From Stenotrophomonas sp. UBA2124 (GTDB lineage Bacteria > Pseudomonadota > Gammaproteobacteria > Xanthomonadales > Xanthomonadaceae), in NCBI GenBank assembly GCA_002329155.1, contig DCXY01000026.1, positions 1 to 39,741 on the forward strand: a stretch of 39,741 nucleotides of DNA, given 5' to 3'. The position numbers were made by a program, and so were the translations under genes. The first letter of the stretch is position 1; every line of letters begins with the position of its first letter. A model generated the notes under the pieces. That model did no database searches. It worked only from the letters and a program-made list of their open reading frames with translations, and had not been told where the DNA came from. Positions 18,028-25,966 of this stretch are shown here, one piece after another.

Positions 18028-19227
18028 ATGACCAGCCCCACCGCGACACCCGCAGCCGTGCCCACCGCACGGCTGTCCAGTTTCTATTTCTTCTACTACG
18101 CGGCGCTGGGTGCCTTCACCCCGTACTGGAGTCTGTACCTGCAGTCGCGCGGCATGACCGTCACCGCCATCAGCGTGATGATGAGCCTGTGGTATGCCAC
18201 CCGCGTGATCGCCCCCAGCACCTGGACCTCACTGGCGGCGGTGTCGCCCAAACCCATCCGCTGGCTGCGCATCGGCTGCGTGCTGACCATCCTCAGCTTC
18301 ATCGCCTTCCTGGTGCCGGCGCCGCAATGGACGCTGTACGTGGTGATGACCGTGTTCTGCTTCTTCTACAACGCGGTGATGCCGCAGTTCGAGTCCATCA
18401 CCCTCACCCACCTGGGCAGCGACAGCCATCGCTACGGCATGATCCGGGTGTGGGGCTCGCTGGGCTTCATCATCATCGTCACCCTGTTCGGCTGGCTGAT
18501 AGAACGCAACGGCCCCGGTGTGCTGCCGTGGCTGATGCTGCCGCTGTTCGTGCTGCTCACCGGCGCCTCCTTCGCCAACCGCTACGCGCGCGACATCGGC
18601 ACCCACAGCCACCACGACGTCGGCTTCTGGGCCATCGTCAAGCAGAAGCCGGTGCTGGCCTTCTTCATCGCCGCCTTTCTTGAGCAGCTTTCCTTCGGCC
18701 CGTACTACACGTTCTTCTCGCTGTACATGGATCAGCACGGCTACAGCACCTCGCTGCTGGGCGTGATGTGGATGGTGGGGGTGGTGTTCGAGATCGCGGT
18801 GTTCTTCCTGATCGCACGCTTCTTCCGCCGCTGGGATGCGAGCTGGCTGCTGATCATCTCCATGGCCAGCGCCGCGCTGCGCTGGTGGGCCACCGCACTG
18901 TGGCCGGAGAACATCCCGGTGATGCTGCTGGCCCAGGCCACCCACTGCCTGGGCTTCGCCGCGTTCTTCGCCTCGGCCATGCAGCTGCTGGCACGCTACT
19001 TCCCCGGCAACCTCAACGGGCACGGGCAAGGCCTGTTCTATGGCTTCTCCTCGGGACTGGGCGGCGTGCTCGGCGCGCTGATCGCGGGCCAGCTCTGGCA
19101 GTTCGGCGACGGCAAGGTCGCCTTCATCGCCGGCGGCTTCTTCGCCCTGGCCGGTGCGTTGATCGCCTGGTACTGGCTGCCGCCGTCGCGTCAGCAACAG
19201 CGCGCGGCCAGATCAGCCAGCATGTAG
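18028..19227 (+). CDS. MFS transporter, HcaT-like (MFS_1_like)
   Basis: 399 residues with about twelve hydrophobic segments, an inner membrane major facilitator. The first helix region FYFFYYAALGAFTPYWSLYLQSRGMT is characteristic of the HcaT/nucleoside-symporter-like branch, as is the pattern GMIRVWGSLGFIIIV at helix 5. E. coli HcaT is annotated as a phenylpropionate transporter, but members of this branch have varied or unknown substrates, so none is assigned. It begins four bases after the hydrolase stop and probably ends the regulator-metH-hydrolase-transporter transcript, followed by a repeat pair and a bidirectional terminator. An outlet for a methionine-cycle compound is conceivable but is speculation. 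Confidence 0.85.
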   Translation: MTSPTATPAAVPTARLSSFYFFYYAALGAFTPYWSLYLQSRGMTVTAISVMMSLWYATRVIAPSTWTSLAAVSPKPIRWLRIGCVLTILSFIAFLVPAPQWTLYVVMTVFCFFYNAVMPQFESITLTHLGSDSHRYGMIRVWGSLGFIIIVTLFGWLIERNGPGVLPWLMLPLFVLLTGASFANRYARDIGTHSHHDVGFWAIVKQKPVLAFFIAAFLEQLSFGPYYTFFSLYMDQHGYSTSLLGVMWMVGVVFEIAVFFLIARFFRRWDASWLLIISMASAALRWWATALWPENIPVMLLAQATHCLGFAAFFASAMQLLARYFPGNLNGHGQGLFYGFSSGLGGVLGALIAGQLWQFGDGKVAFIAGGFFALAGALIAWYWLPPSRQQQRAARSASM

Positions 19228-19328
19228 CACGCAGCCCGGGTAAGCGCAGCGCACCCGGGGCCCTTCTCGACAATGCGTGCGCGGGCAACGTTGCCGGCTC
19301 CCGGGTGCGCTTGCGCTTACCCGGCTAC
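19224..19328. repeat. Inverted pair of GTAG-type REP palindromes after the MFS gene
   Basis: The GTAG at 19224-19227 includes the TAG stop codon of the transporter gene. AGCCCGGGTAAGCGCAGC-GCACCCGGGG at 19232-19260 is mirrored by CCCGGGTGCGCTTGCGC-TTACCCGGCTAC at 19300-19328. Each is a hairpin, and the two together form a larger inverted repeat. The same sequence type occurs at 7133-7162. It lies between convergent genes. Confidence 0.85.
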
Positions 19329-19355
19329 GGGAGCCGTGTATGGCGACCATGACGA

Positions 19356-19381
19356 AACAAGGCGCCCATGGGCGCCTTGTT
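19356..19381. terminator. Bidirectional terminator between the MFS gene and the DUF2058 gene
   Basis: A perfect 26-base palindrome whose halves are AACAAGGCGCCCA and TGGGCGCCTTGTT. It is followed on the plus strand by CGTTTT and on the minus strand by a short T run (from GAAA upstream). It sits between two converging genes, 34 bases from the DUF2058 stop, so it could stop transcription from either side. Confidence 0.8.
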
Positions 19382-19414
19382 CGTTTTCGATGCTGCTTCG
19401 ATGTTGCCAGTGGC

Positions 19415-20080
19415 TTACCAGACCAGATCGTCCGGCACCTGGTACTGCGGGTCGGCGTAGGGGTCGTCCTCGGCCGGGGCGTTGGGATCCACCTTCAGCG
19501 CCACGCTCGGGGCGAACACGGCTTCGGCTTCGGCCAGCAGCGCGGCGGTCACCAGGATGTAGCGGCCGTTCTGCTGCAGCACGCCCAGTTCACCGGCGTT
19601 GAGCGCCTTGAGCTGGTCGGCGGTGACGTAGATGCGCTTGATCTTGCCGCCATACGGAAAGTGACGGGCGATGTCGGCGGCCGGGTCGTTCAGGCCCTTG
19701 TCCTTGATCAGCTCGTCCAGCTTGGCACGTGCCTCACGGCGCAGGCGTGCTTCTTCCTGCTTCTGGCGCTCGGCCTCGATGCGCTCGTCCTTCTCTTTCT
19801 GGGCGCGGATGGCATACGCCTTGGCCAGATCGATGTCTTCCTGCGAACGCGGCTTGCGCGGGCCCTGCTGCGGCTTGCCCTGACCAGGCTTGTTCTGGCC
19901 CGGCTTGCCAGGTGCGGCGTTGGCGTGCGGCTTGCCGCCCTGGCGGTTGCCGGGCTTGCCCTGCGGCTGGCCCTGCCGGTTCGGCGGACGGCCATCACGG
20001 CGTGCTTCGGGTTTGCGCTCCGGCTTGGGGGCAGGCTTGAAACCCAGCCCGAGGAGCTGGTCGCGGAGAGTGTCGCTCAT
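19415..20080 (-). CDS. DUF2058 (YaiL-like) protein
   Basis: 221 residues. The N terminus MSDTLRDQLLGLGFK and the C-terminal domain (ARHFPYGGKIKRIYVTADQLKALNAGELGVLQQNGRYILV) mark the DUF2058/YaiL family, annotated as nucleic-acid-associated proteins of unknown role. Between them lies a long basic stretch (about 17-80) rich in Lys, Gly, Pro, Gln and Asn with repeats such as GKPG and NRQG, then a charged coiled-coil-like helix (about 83-127, many Glu/Arg/Lys). This would suit RNA binding. The disordered region is longer than in enterobacterial YaiL as I recall it. It is the last gene of the ugd-slyX-DUF2058 run on this strand, 18 bases after slyX. Confidence 0.87.
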   Translation of the reverse strand: MSDTLRDQLLGLGFKPAPKPERKPEARRDGRPPNRQGQPQGKPGNRQGGKPHANAAPGKPGQNKPGQGKPQQGPRKPRSQEDIDLAKAYAIRAQKEKDERIEAERQKQEEARLRREARAKLDELIKDKGLNDPAADIARHFPYGGKIKRIYVTADQLKALNAGELGVLQQNGRYILVTAALLAEAEAVFAPSVALKVDPNAPAEDDPYADPQYQVPDDLVW

Positions 20081-20098
20081 GCGTGTGGTGCTTCTATA

Positions 20099-20341
20099 TC
20101 AGTAGTGCGGCGGGGGCGGTTCAGTGGCAGGGTCCGAGGCGTACAGCGCCGAGCGTACCTTGCCCAGATCGTCCAGCAGATTACGCAGGATATCGGTATT
20201 GCGGCTGCCTTCCATGCGCGCTTCGGCCAAGGCTTCGCTCAGCTCGGCCAGCGCCTGTTCCTGGAAGGAAACGCGCATCTCAAGTTCGATCAGGCGTGCT
20301 TCCAGCGCCTGTTCGCGCTCGCTTGCAAACATGTCATCCAT
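20099..20341 (-). CDS. slyX: SlyX family protein
   Basis: 80 residues, a small predicted coiled coil (residues about 5-60; EQALEARLIELEMRVSFQEQ with heptad leucines) ending in the family's conserved PPPPHY. SlyX is widespread in Proteobacteria but its function is not established. The ATG overlaps the last eight bases of ugd, and the DUF2058 gene follows closely. Confidence 0.92.
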   Translation of the reverse strand: MDDMFASEREQALEARLIELEMRVSFQEQALAELSEALAEARMEGSRNTDILRNLLDDLGKVRSALYASDPATEPPPPHY

Positions 20342-21683
20342 TTACGGAACGTCCCCGGCCAATGCCGTAATACGCAAGGCCAGCGGCCTCGATTTCCTGC
20401 GGTTCGTAGATGTTGCGGCCATCGAACACCACCGCATCGCCCAGTGCCTTGCGCAGCCGGCTGAAGTCGGGGCTGCGGAACTGCTTCCACTCGGTGACCA
20501 CCACCAGTGCATCGGCACCCTCCAGCGCCTCATAGGCCGACGCGCAGAACACCAAGTCGTCGCGCTCGCCGAAGATGCGGCGCGCTTCCTGCATCGCTTC
20601 CGGGTCATAGACGCGCACGCTGGCGCCGCCTTCCCACAGCTGTGCCAGCAGGCGGCGGCTGGGTGCCTCGCGCATGTCGTCGGTGTTGGGCTTGAATGCC
20701 AGGCCCCACACGGCAAAGGTCTTGCCGCGCACGCCTTCATCCTCGCCACGGTCGTAGTGGCGCTGGATCAGCTCGAACAGGTGGCCCTTCTGCACGGTGT
20801 TCACCGCTTCCACCGCATCCAGCAGCTGCGGCTGGTGGCCGTGCTGGGTGGCGATGCGCGCCAGCGCCTGCACGTCCTTGGGGAAGCAGGAACCGCCGTA
20901 ACCGGCGCCCGGATAGATGAAGTGCCAGCCAATGCGCGGGTCCGAACCGATGCCCTGGCGCACATGCTCGATATCGGCCCCCACGCGCTCGGCGATGTTG
21001 GCGATCTCGTTCATGAAACTGATCTTGGTGGCCAGCATGGCGTTGGCCGCGTACTTGGTCAGCTCGGCCGAGCGCACGTCCATTTCCACCACGCGGTCGC
21101 GGTTGCGGTTGAACGGCGCGTAGAGGCGGCGCAGCACGGCCACGGCGTCCGGGCTGGCGGCACCGATGACGATGCGGTCCGGGCGCATGCAGTCGGCCAC
21201 CGCATCGCCTTCCTTGAGGAATTCCGGGTTGGAAACCACGTCGAAGGCGATGTCGGCACCGCGCGCGGCCAGCTCTTCGGCAATGGCCGCGCGGACCTTG
21301 TCGGCGGTGCCCACCGGCACCGTCGATTTGTTGACCACCACCGCCGGATGGGCAAGGTGGCGGCCGATGGTGCGGGCCACGGCCAGCACATACTGCAGGT
21401 CGGCGCTGCCGTCCTCATCGGGCGGCGTACCCACCGCGATGAAGATCACCTGCCCATGGGTGATGGCCTGTGCGGCATCGGTGGTGAAGGCCAGCCGCCC
21501 AGCGGCGTGGTTGGCCTTCACCATGGGCTCAAGGCCGGGTTCGTAGATGGGGATGATGCCCCGCTCCAACCCCTGCACCTTGGCCTGGTCGATATCCACG
21601 CAGACCACATCGTGGCCGACTTCGGCCAGGCAGGTCCCGGTGACGAGACCTACATAACCGGTACCGAAAATCGCTACACGCAT
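20334..21683 (-). CDS. ugd: UDP-glucose 6-dehydrogenase
   Basis: 449 residues, the usual length. It oxidises UDP-glucose to UDP-glucuronate with two NAD+, feeding exopolysaccharide and LPS sugars. The NAD-binding motif is GTGYVG (7-12), then KSTVPVGT and NPEFLKEGDAV, and the catalytic cysteine is Cys266 in GYGGSCFPKD. The C-terminal domain (VWGLAFKPNTDDMREAPS) is complete. It starts 27 bases after the end of the FKBP gene on the same strand and overlaps slyX, so it may be read from an upstream envelope-related transcript. No other sugar-nucleotide or polysaccharide genes are nearby. Confidence 0.95.
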   Translation of the reverse strand: MRVAIFGTGYVGLVTGTCLAEVGHDVVCVDIDQAKVQGLERGIIPIYEPGLEPMVKANHAAGRLAFTTDAAQAITHGQVIFIAVGTPPDEDGSADLQYVLAVARTIGRHLAHPAVVVNKSTVPVGTADKVRAAIAEELAARGADIAFDVVSNPEFLKEGDAVADCMRPDRIVIGAASPDAVAVLRRLYAPFNRNRDRVVEMDVRSAELTKYAANAMLATKISFMNEIANIAERVGADIEHVRQGIGSDPRIGWHFIYPGAGYGGSCFPKDVQALARIATQHGHQPQLLDAVEAVNTVQKGHLFELIQRHYDRGEDEGVRGKTFAVWGLAFKPNTDDMREAPSRRLLAQLWEGGASVRVYDPEAMQEARRIFGERDDLVFCASAYEALEGADALVVVTEWKQFRSPDFSRLRKALGDAVVFDGRNIYEPQEIEAAGLAYYGIGRGRSVNG

Positions 21684-21710
21684 GGGGCGACAGCTCCGTT
21701 GTTGCGTTGC

Positions 21711-22673
21711 TTACTGCAGGACGCCAAGCAGCTCGACGTCAAAGGTCAGCGCGGCGTCCGGGCCGATCGGGCCACCCGGGGTGCCGTTGCTGCCATAGGC
21801 CAGTTCCGACGGAATCCAGAAGCGGTACTTGGAACCCACCGGCATCAGCGACACGCCTTCGGTCCAGCCCTTGATCACCTGGTTCAGGCCGAAATCGACC
21901 GGCTGGCCGCGCTCGTAGCTGCTGTCGAACACGGTGCCATCGAGCAGCTTGCCTTCGTAGTTCACACGCACGCGGCTGGTGGGCACCGGGCGCTCGCCGC
22001 TGCCGGCGCGCAACACCTGGTACTGCAGGCCCGAGGCGGTGGTCACCACGCCCGGCTGGGTCTTGTTCTTGGCCAGGAACGCATTGCCTTCCTCGCGGTT
22101 CTTGCCAGCCGAAGCGGCCTGCTTGGAGGCGCTGAACGCCTGCAGCGTGGCCTGGGCCTGCTGACGGTCCATCAGCGGGGTGCCCTTGGCGAAAATGGTG
22201 CTGATGGCCTGGAACACTGAATCCAGGTCGATCTCCTTCTGGATCGGCGCCAGCGACGGGCCGACGGCGTAGCTGCCCAGCATCTGGCCGACCTTCTTGC
22301 GGTCAACCGACGGCGGCTGGCTGCCCGGGGCCATGCCCGGCACCTGCTGGCCGCTCTTGGCCATCATCACGGTGCGCAGCGCCTGGTCGGTCTGCTGTGC
22401 TTCTTCCTGCGACAACAGTGGCTGGCCACCGGCAAAGGCGTTCTCCACGGCGCGGCGCAGTTCGGCCACGTCCACTTCCGAGGCGATCGGCTCGAACGAG
22501 CTGGCAACATCGACGCCGATGGCGTAACCGATTTTTTCACGTTCCGAGGTCAAAACGGACTTCTCCTTGCTGGCCGCCGGGATGGCGGCGGGTTGTTGCG
22601 AAAACACGACCCCGGGGGTCGCCATCGCCAGAATCAGAAGCGACGCAACCGCGCCACGCTTTCCCATCTTCAT
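21711..22673 (-). CDS. Periplasmic FKBP-type peptidyl-prolyl isomerase with duplicated N-terminal domain
   Basis: 320 residues with a signal peptide (LLILAMATPGVVFSQQ, cut near residue 25). The C-terminal FKBP isomerase domain (about 215-318) is complete: VRVNYEGKLLDGTVFDSSYERGQPVDF, VIKGWTEGV and IPSELAYG. Upstream are two copies of the helical FKBP_N dimerisation domain: residues 42-105 (EREKIGYAIGVDVASSF...) and 124-187 (DRKKVGQMLGSYAVGPSL...). Mip and FkpA (about 230-270 residues) have one. Both copies share the Gly-Tyr/Ser-x-h-G pattern and a GQPLLSQEEAQ / GTPLMDRQQAQ ending. It likely folds or holds envelope proteins. The ATG at 22673 has AGGAAA upstream; a second ATG two codons later is possible. 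Confidence 0.92.
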   Translation of the reverse strand: MKMGKRGAVASLLILAMATPGVVFSQQPAAIPAASKEKSVLTSEREKIGYAIGVDVASSFEPIASEVDVAELRRAVENAFAGGQPLLSQEEAQQTDQALRTVMMAKSGQQVPGMAPGSQPPSVDRKKVGQMLGSYAVGPSLAPIQKEIDLDSVFQAISTIFAKGTPLMDRQQAQATLQAFSASKQAASAGKNREEGNAFLAKNKTQPGVVTTASGLQYQVLRAGSGERPVPTSRVRVNYEGKLLDGTVFDSSYERGQPVDFGLNQVIKGWTEGVSLMPVGSKYRFWIPSELAYGSNGTPGGPIGPDAALTFDVELLGVLQ

Positions 22674-22759
22674 TCGCTGCTTTCCTGGAAGTGAATAGAC
22701 GCCACAACGTAGGCGCGAGGGGCGTCATTGTCGCATGCGTACCGCATATGTCGAGGCAG

Positions 22760-23326
22760 TCAGCGGCGTGGTGCCGGGGCGGCCAGTTCGCGCTCGATCG
22801 CCGCGCGCAGCTGCGGGTCCTCCGGCGTCACCTTGCTGGGGAACTGGGCCACCACCCGCCCGTCGCGGCTGATCAGGTATTTGTGGAAATTCCAGCCCGG
22901 CGCAACGCCGGTGGCGGTGGTCAGCGCGCGGTACAGCGGCGTGGTGTCCGGGCCGATGACGTGCACCTTCTCGAACATGGGGAACTTGACCCCGTAGGTC
23001 AGCGTGCAGAACTCCTGGATCTGCGCCTCGGTGCCGGGCTCCTGGCCCTTGAAGTCATTGGACGGAAAGCCCAACACGGCAAACCCACGACCGGACAGTT
23101 GCTGGTGCAATGCCTCCAGCCCCTCGTATTGCGGGGTGTACCCACATTTGGAGGCGGTATTGACCACCAGAAGCACCTTGCCGCCGTAGCTACGATTCAG
23201 GTTCACGGCCTCCTTGCCGGCCAGCGAGCGGTAGTCCTGGTCCAGCAACGGGCCAGCCGAAGCCACCGCCGCGCACCCAGAACCGGCAACAATAACCAGC
23301 GCCATCAACCACTTATGCATCTTCAT
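22760..23326 (-). CDS. Glutathione peroxidase family protein, exported
   Basis: 188 residues starting at an ATG with GGAG upstream. The thioredoxin-fold peroxidase core contains the Cys-type active site NTASKCGYTPQYEGLE (Cys61), FPSNDFKGQEPG (Gln95) and WNFHKYLI (Trp145), the standard catalytic triad. Bacterial members usually use thioredoxin rather than glutathione and reduce lipid or organic hydroperoxides. Unlike cytoplasmic BtuE, it has an N-terminal signal sequence; ASA-GP near residue 24 suits signal peptidase I, while SGC at residue 18 is a poor lipobox. So a periplasmic location is likely. It is divergent from the GntR-ABC operon and upstream of the FKBP gene on its own strand. Confidence 0.92.
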   Translation of the reverse strand: MKMHKWLMALVIVAGSGCAAVASAGPLLDQDYRSLAGKEAVNLNRSYGGKVLLVVNTASKCGYTPQYEGLEALHQQLSGRGFAVLGFPSNDFKGQEPGTEAQIQEFCTLTYGVKFPMFEKVHVIGPDTTPLYRALTTATGVAPGWNFHKYLISRDGRVVAQFPSKVTPEDPQLRAAIERELAAPAPRR

Positions 23327-23380
23327 TGCTGTTCTCCAATGCGTTGATCCCAACACCGGCCGGCATATGCCATCAGTTGG

Positions 23381-23425
23381 GCATGCAGGGAGTTGCATGC
23401 CGCCGTGTCGGTGTTATAGTTGCAT
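23381..23425 (+). promoter_or_regulatory. Promoter and candidate operator of the GntR-ABC operon
   Basis: A -35 TTGCAT (23393-23398) and -10 TATAGT (23415-23420) are separated by 16 bases. Overlapping the -35 is a perfect inverted repeat, GCATGCA (23381-23387) and TGCATGC (23394-23400) with a six-base spacer. The octamer AGTTGCAT occurs at 23391 and again at 23418, on either side of the -10. These are plausible binding sites for the GntR-type repressor encoded in the operon. Confidence 0.6.
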
Positions 23426-23457
23426 ACAACACCAGCCACCCTACACAGGGGGACGAG

Positions 23458-23706
23458 ATGGCCAACAAGCGCAACAGCTACGTGTTCCAGGCAATGACCG
23501 CCGCCGGTGCCCTGCTGCTGCTCGGCTGCTCGGCCACCTCGCTGCAGTCCAGCCGTTCCATCGGTCTGGATTATGCCGCGCGGGAGGCAGGTGAGCAGCA
23601 GGATGCTGGCGCCAAACCCGATGCGAAACGGCAGGCCCGACGGATGCGGACCAGTCTGTCCCTGCCGTACTTCTCCTTCGCACAGTCGCTGAATCCGCGG
23701 AGCTGA
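23458..23706 (+). CDS. Small hypothetical lipoprotein heading the GntR-ABC operon
   Basis: 82 residues. A hydrophobic segment ends in LLLLGC, a good lipobox with the cysteine at residue 24. The mature part is short and polar, with a Gln/Asp/Ala/Lys-rich middle and a C terminus LPYFSFAQSLNPRS. The ATG is preceded by GGGGGACGAG. It lies six bases upstream of the GntR gene and behind the predicted promoter, so it is the first gene of that operon. No known family is recognised. Confidence 0.72.
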   Translation: MANKRNSYVFQAMTAAGALLLLGCSATSLQSSRSIGLDYAAREAGEQQDAGAKPDAKRQARRMRTSLSLPYFSFAQSLNPRS

Positions 23707-23712
23707 CCCCTT

Positions 23713-24075
23713 ATGAGTGATATCCAGTGGAGTGATGGAGCTCCCATCTACCGCCAGCTGAAGGATCGCGTGATCGCGATGATGCTGGACGGACTATTGA
23801 AGCCGGGCGATGCCCTGCCCTCGGTGCGCCAGGTGGCGGCCGAGTACCAGCTCAACCCGATCACCGTCTCCCGCGCCTATCAGGAGCTGGCCGACGAGAA
23901 CCTGGTGGAGAAGCGCCGTGGCCTTGGCATGTTCATGACCGAGGAAGCCGCCCTGAAACTGCGCGGCAACGAGCGCGAACGATTCCTTACCGAAGAATGG
24001 CCCGGCGTGCTGGAGCGCATCCAGCGGCTTGGCCTGACCCTGAAAGACCTGCTGCCCCCGGGGACCACTCTATGA
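23713..24075 (+). CDS. GntR-family repressor, YtrA subfamily
   Basis: 120 residues, the short form typical of the YtrA subfamily. A winged helix-turn-helix of the GntR type covers about residues 10-75 (PIYRQLKDRVIAMMLDGLLKPGDALPSVRQVAAEYQLN... with PITVSRAYQELADENLVEKRRGLGMFM), followed by only two helices instead of a large effector domain. YtrA-type proteins usually repress an adjacent ABC transporter operon. Here the ATP-binding gene starts inside its stop codon (ATGA), which fits that arrangement. In Bacillus the ytr operon answers to cell-wall antibiotics; the signal here is unknown. Confidence 0.92.
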   Translation: MSDIQWSDGAPIYRQLKDRVIAMMLDGLLKPGDALPSVRQVAAEYQLNPITVSRAYQELADENLVEKRRGLGMFMTEEAALKLRGNERERFLTEEWPGVLERIQRLGLTLKDLLPPGTTL

Positions 24076-24947
24076 ATGCCGCCGTCGCTGAAACCGTCGT
24101 TTCCGCCAAGGGCCTGCGCAAGGCCTACAAGCAGAAGCTGGCGCTGGATAATGCCGATTTCACCATCGAGCCGGGCCGCATCGTGGGCCTCATCGGCCCC
24201 AACGGCGCGGGCAAGACCACCGCACTGAAGGCCATGCTGGGCCTGACCGCGTTCGAGGGCGATCTGCAGGTGCTGGGCATGGACCCGCGCAGTCAGCGCA
24301 ACGCCCTGATGAACGATGTCTGCTTCATCGCCGACGTGGCGGTACTGCCGCGCTGGATACGGGTGAAGGAAGCCATTGATTTCGTCGCTGGCATCCACCC
24401 GCGCTTCGACCGCGCCCGCTGCGAGCGCTTCCTGGCCAACACCAAGCTGCAGCCCAGGCAGCGTGTGCGTGAGCTGTCCAAGGGCATGGTGGTGCAGCTG
24501 CACCTGGCGCTGGTGATGGCCATCGATGCCAAGGTGCTGGTGCTGGACGAGCCCACCCTGGGCCTGGACATCATGTACCGCAAGGAGTTCTACCAGCGCC
24601 TGCTGGAGGATTACTTCGACGAGCAGAAGACCATCATCATCACCACCCACCAGGTGGAGGAGATCGAGCACATCCTTACCGACGTGCTGTTCATCCGTGA
24701 TGGCCGGATCGTGCTGTCCACCGACATGGAAACCCTGGCCGGCCGCTATACCGAGCTGCTGGCCTCGGCCGACACCCTGGAGGCCGCCCGCGCGCTGGGC
24801 CCCATCGACGAGCGCAGCCTGCCCTTCGGCAAGACCGTGCTGCTCTATGACGGTGTGGACCGCAACCGCATTGCTGCCCTGGGCGAAACCCGCAACCCCG
24901 GCCTGGCCGACCTGTTCGTGGCCACCATGAAGGGAACCTACGCATGA
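24072..24947 (+). CDS. ABC transporter ATP-binding protein of the GntR-controlled operon
   Basis: 291 residues. Walker A GPNGAGKTT (42-50), Walker B VLVLDEPTLGLD (155-166) and the switch histidine in TTHQVEE are present. The signature motif reads LSKGM (135-139) rather than LSGGQ, seen also in other members of this CcmA/YtrB-like branch. The C-terminal 70 residues (from about 220) form an additional domain beyond the nucleotide-binding fold. It overlaps the repressor gene and the permease gene by four bases each, so the three are tightly coupled. It probably drives the permease encoded next, in export rather than import as no binding protein is present. Confidence 0.92.
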   Translation: MNAAVAETVVSAKGLRKAYKQKLALDNADFTIEPGRIVGLIGPNGAGKTTALKAMLGLTAFEGDLQVLGMDPRSQRNALMNDVCFIADVAVLPRWIRVKEAIDFVAGIHPRFDRARCERFLANTKLQPRQRVRELSKGMVVQLHLALVMAIDAKVLVLDEPTLGLDIMYRKEFYQRLLEDYFDEQKTIIITTHQVEEIEHILTDVLFIRDGRIVLSTDMETLAGRYTELLASADTLEAARALGPIDERSLPFGKTVLLYDGVDRNRIAALGETRNPGLADLFVATMKGTYA

Positions 24948-25927
24948 ACACCGCGCATCACATCTCCCCGCTGGGCAAGTTCAAGTGGCTGCTCAAGCGT
25001 GAGTACTGGGAAAACCGGGGTGGGTTCCTGTGGGCACACATCATCACCGGTGGCATTGCCGTCCTATTTGCCATTTTAGGCGCCCTGATCAGCGTCTTCC
25101 TTGCGCGGAACTCCAGCGGCATCAATCAGATGAGCGACCTTGGCGAATACTACAAAGTCATGGGTGCGGCAGGCGATTTGTTACTGCTGACAGGCGTCTT
25201 CCTAGCCTATCTTGTACTGGCTTTCGTGGTGTTCTTCTACGCACTGGGAAGTCTGTATGACGATCGCCGAGACCGGAGCATCCTGTTCTGGAAGTCTCTT
25301 CCCATATCTGATACTCAAACTGTACTTTCCAAAGTGTTGTGGGCCGCACTGTTGGCTCCGATCGTTGCCATTGCCATTGGACTGATCGTTGGCCTGGCTC
25401 TTTGGCTTGTAGCGATACTCGGCGCCCTTGGAGCGGGTGTAAACAGCCCCTGGACAATAGCAACTTACTCGCACCCGTTCCGTATCACCGGGTTGGTGCT
25501 GGCAGCACTTCCGGTCAGTCTGCTGTGGGCTCTTCCGAGCATAGGCTGGTTGATGTTCTGCTCTGCCTTGGTACGCTCAAAACCATTTCTATGGGCAGTG
25601 CTTGTGCCCCTTCTTGGTTGCGCGATGATCAGCATTCTCGGTGCGATGCCCGGTATCAAGCTACCGCTGGGCTGGATCTGGTACACCATCGCATATCGCG
25701 GCTTGTTCAGCATTTTCCCCCTGAGTTGGCTGCCAGCACAGGGACTCACGGACTCCAAGATTGGTGCTGAGGGTATCCACGGCCCATCTGATGTGGCCCA
25801 AACGATCATGCAAAACCTTAGTTTCACCAAAGTACTTGCACACCCCGATATTTGGATTGGAGCAGCCGTTGGTGTTGGCTTCATCGTGGCTGCCATCTGG
25901 CTGCGCCAGCGCCGTGACGAAATCTGA
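24944..25927 (+). CDS. ABC-2 type permease of the GntR-controlled operon
   Basis: 327 residues with about six to seven hydrophobic segments; the opening KWLLKREYWENRGGFLWAH is the usual start of ABC-2 permeases of this class. ABC-2 systems export drugs, lipids, peptides or polysaccharides, or act in sensing; no substrate can be read here. The base composition is odd: from about 25050 to 25870 the GC content falls to roughly 50-55 percent by eye, with rare codons such as TTA, CTA and ATA, while the first 100 and last 60 bases match the GC-rich neighbours. This suggests replacement of the middle of the gene by a foreign allele. The reading frame is intact. Confidence 0.9.
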   Translation: MNTAHHISPLGKFKWLLKREYWENRGGFLWAHIITGGIAVLFAILGALISVFLARNSSGINQMSDLGEYYKVMGAAGDLLLLTGVFLAYLVLAFVVFFYALGSLYDDRRDRSILFWKSLPISDTQTVLSKVLWAALLAPIVAIAIGLIVGLALWLVAILGALGAGVNSPWTIATYSHPFRITGLVLAALPVSLLWALPSIGWLMFCSALVRSKPFLWAVLVPLLGCAMISILGAMPGIKLPLGWIWYTIAYRGLFSIFPLSWLPAQGLTDSKIGAEGIHGPSDVAQTIMQNLSFTKVLAHPDIWIGAAVGVGFIVAAIWLRQRRDEI

Positions 25928-25966
25928 GTTTTCTTCCGCAAACGCAACGCAACGCAAGGAACCGTG

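Noticed and set aside
24206..24503. The LSKGM signature as a sign of a dead ABC ATPase.
   Set aside because: Walker A, Walker B and the switch histidine are intact, and this signature variant occurs in other members of the same branch.
24944..25927. A mobile element in the permease gene, to explain its low GC.
   Set aside because: No transposase, terminal repeats or frame break; recombination within the gene fits better.
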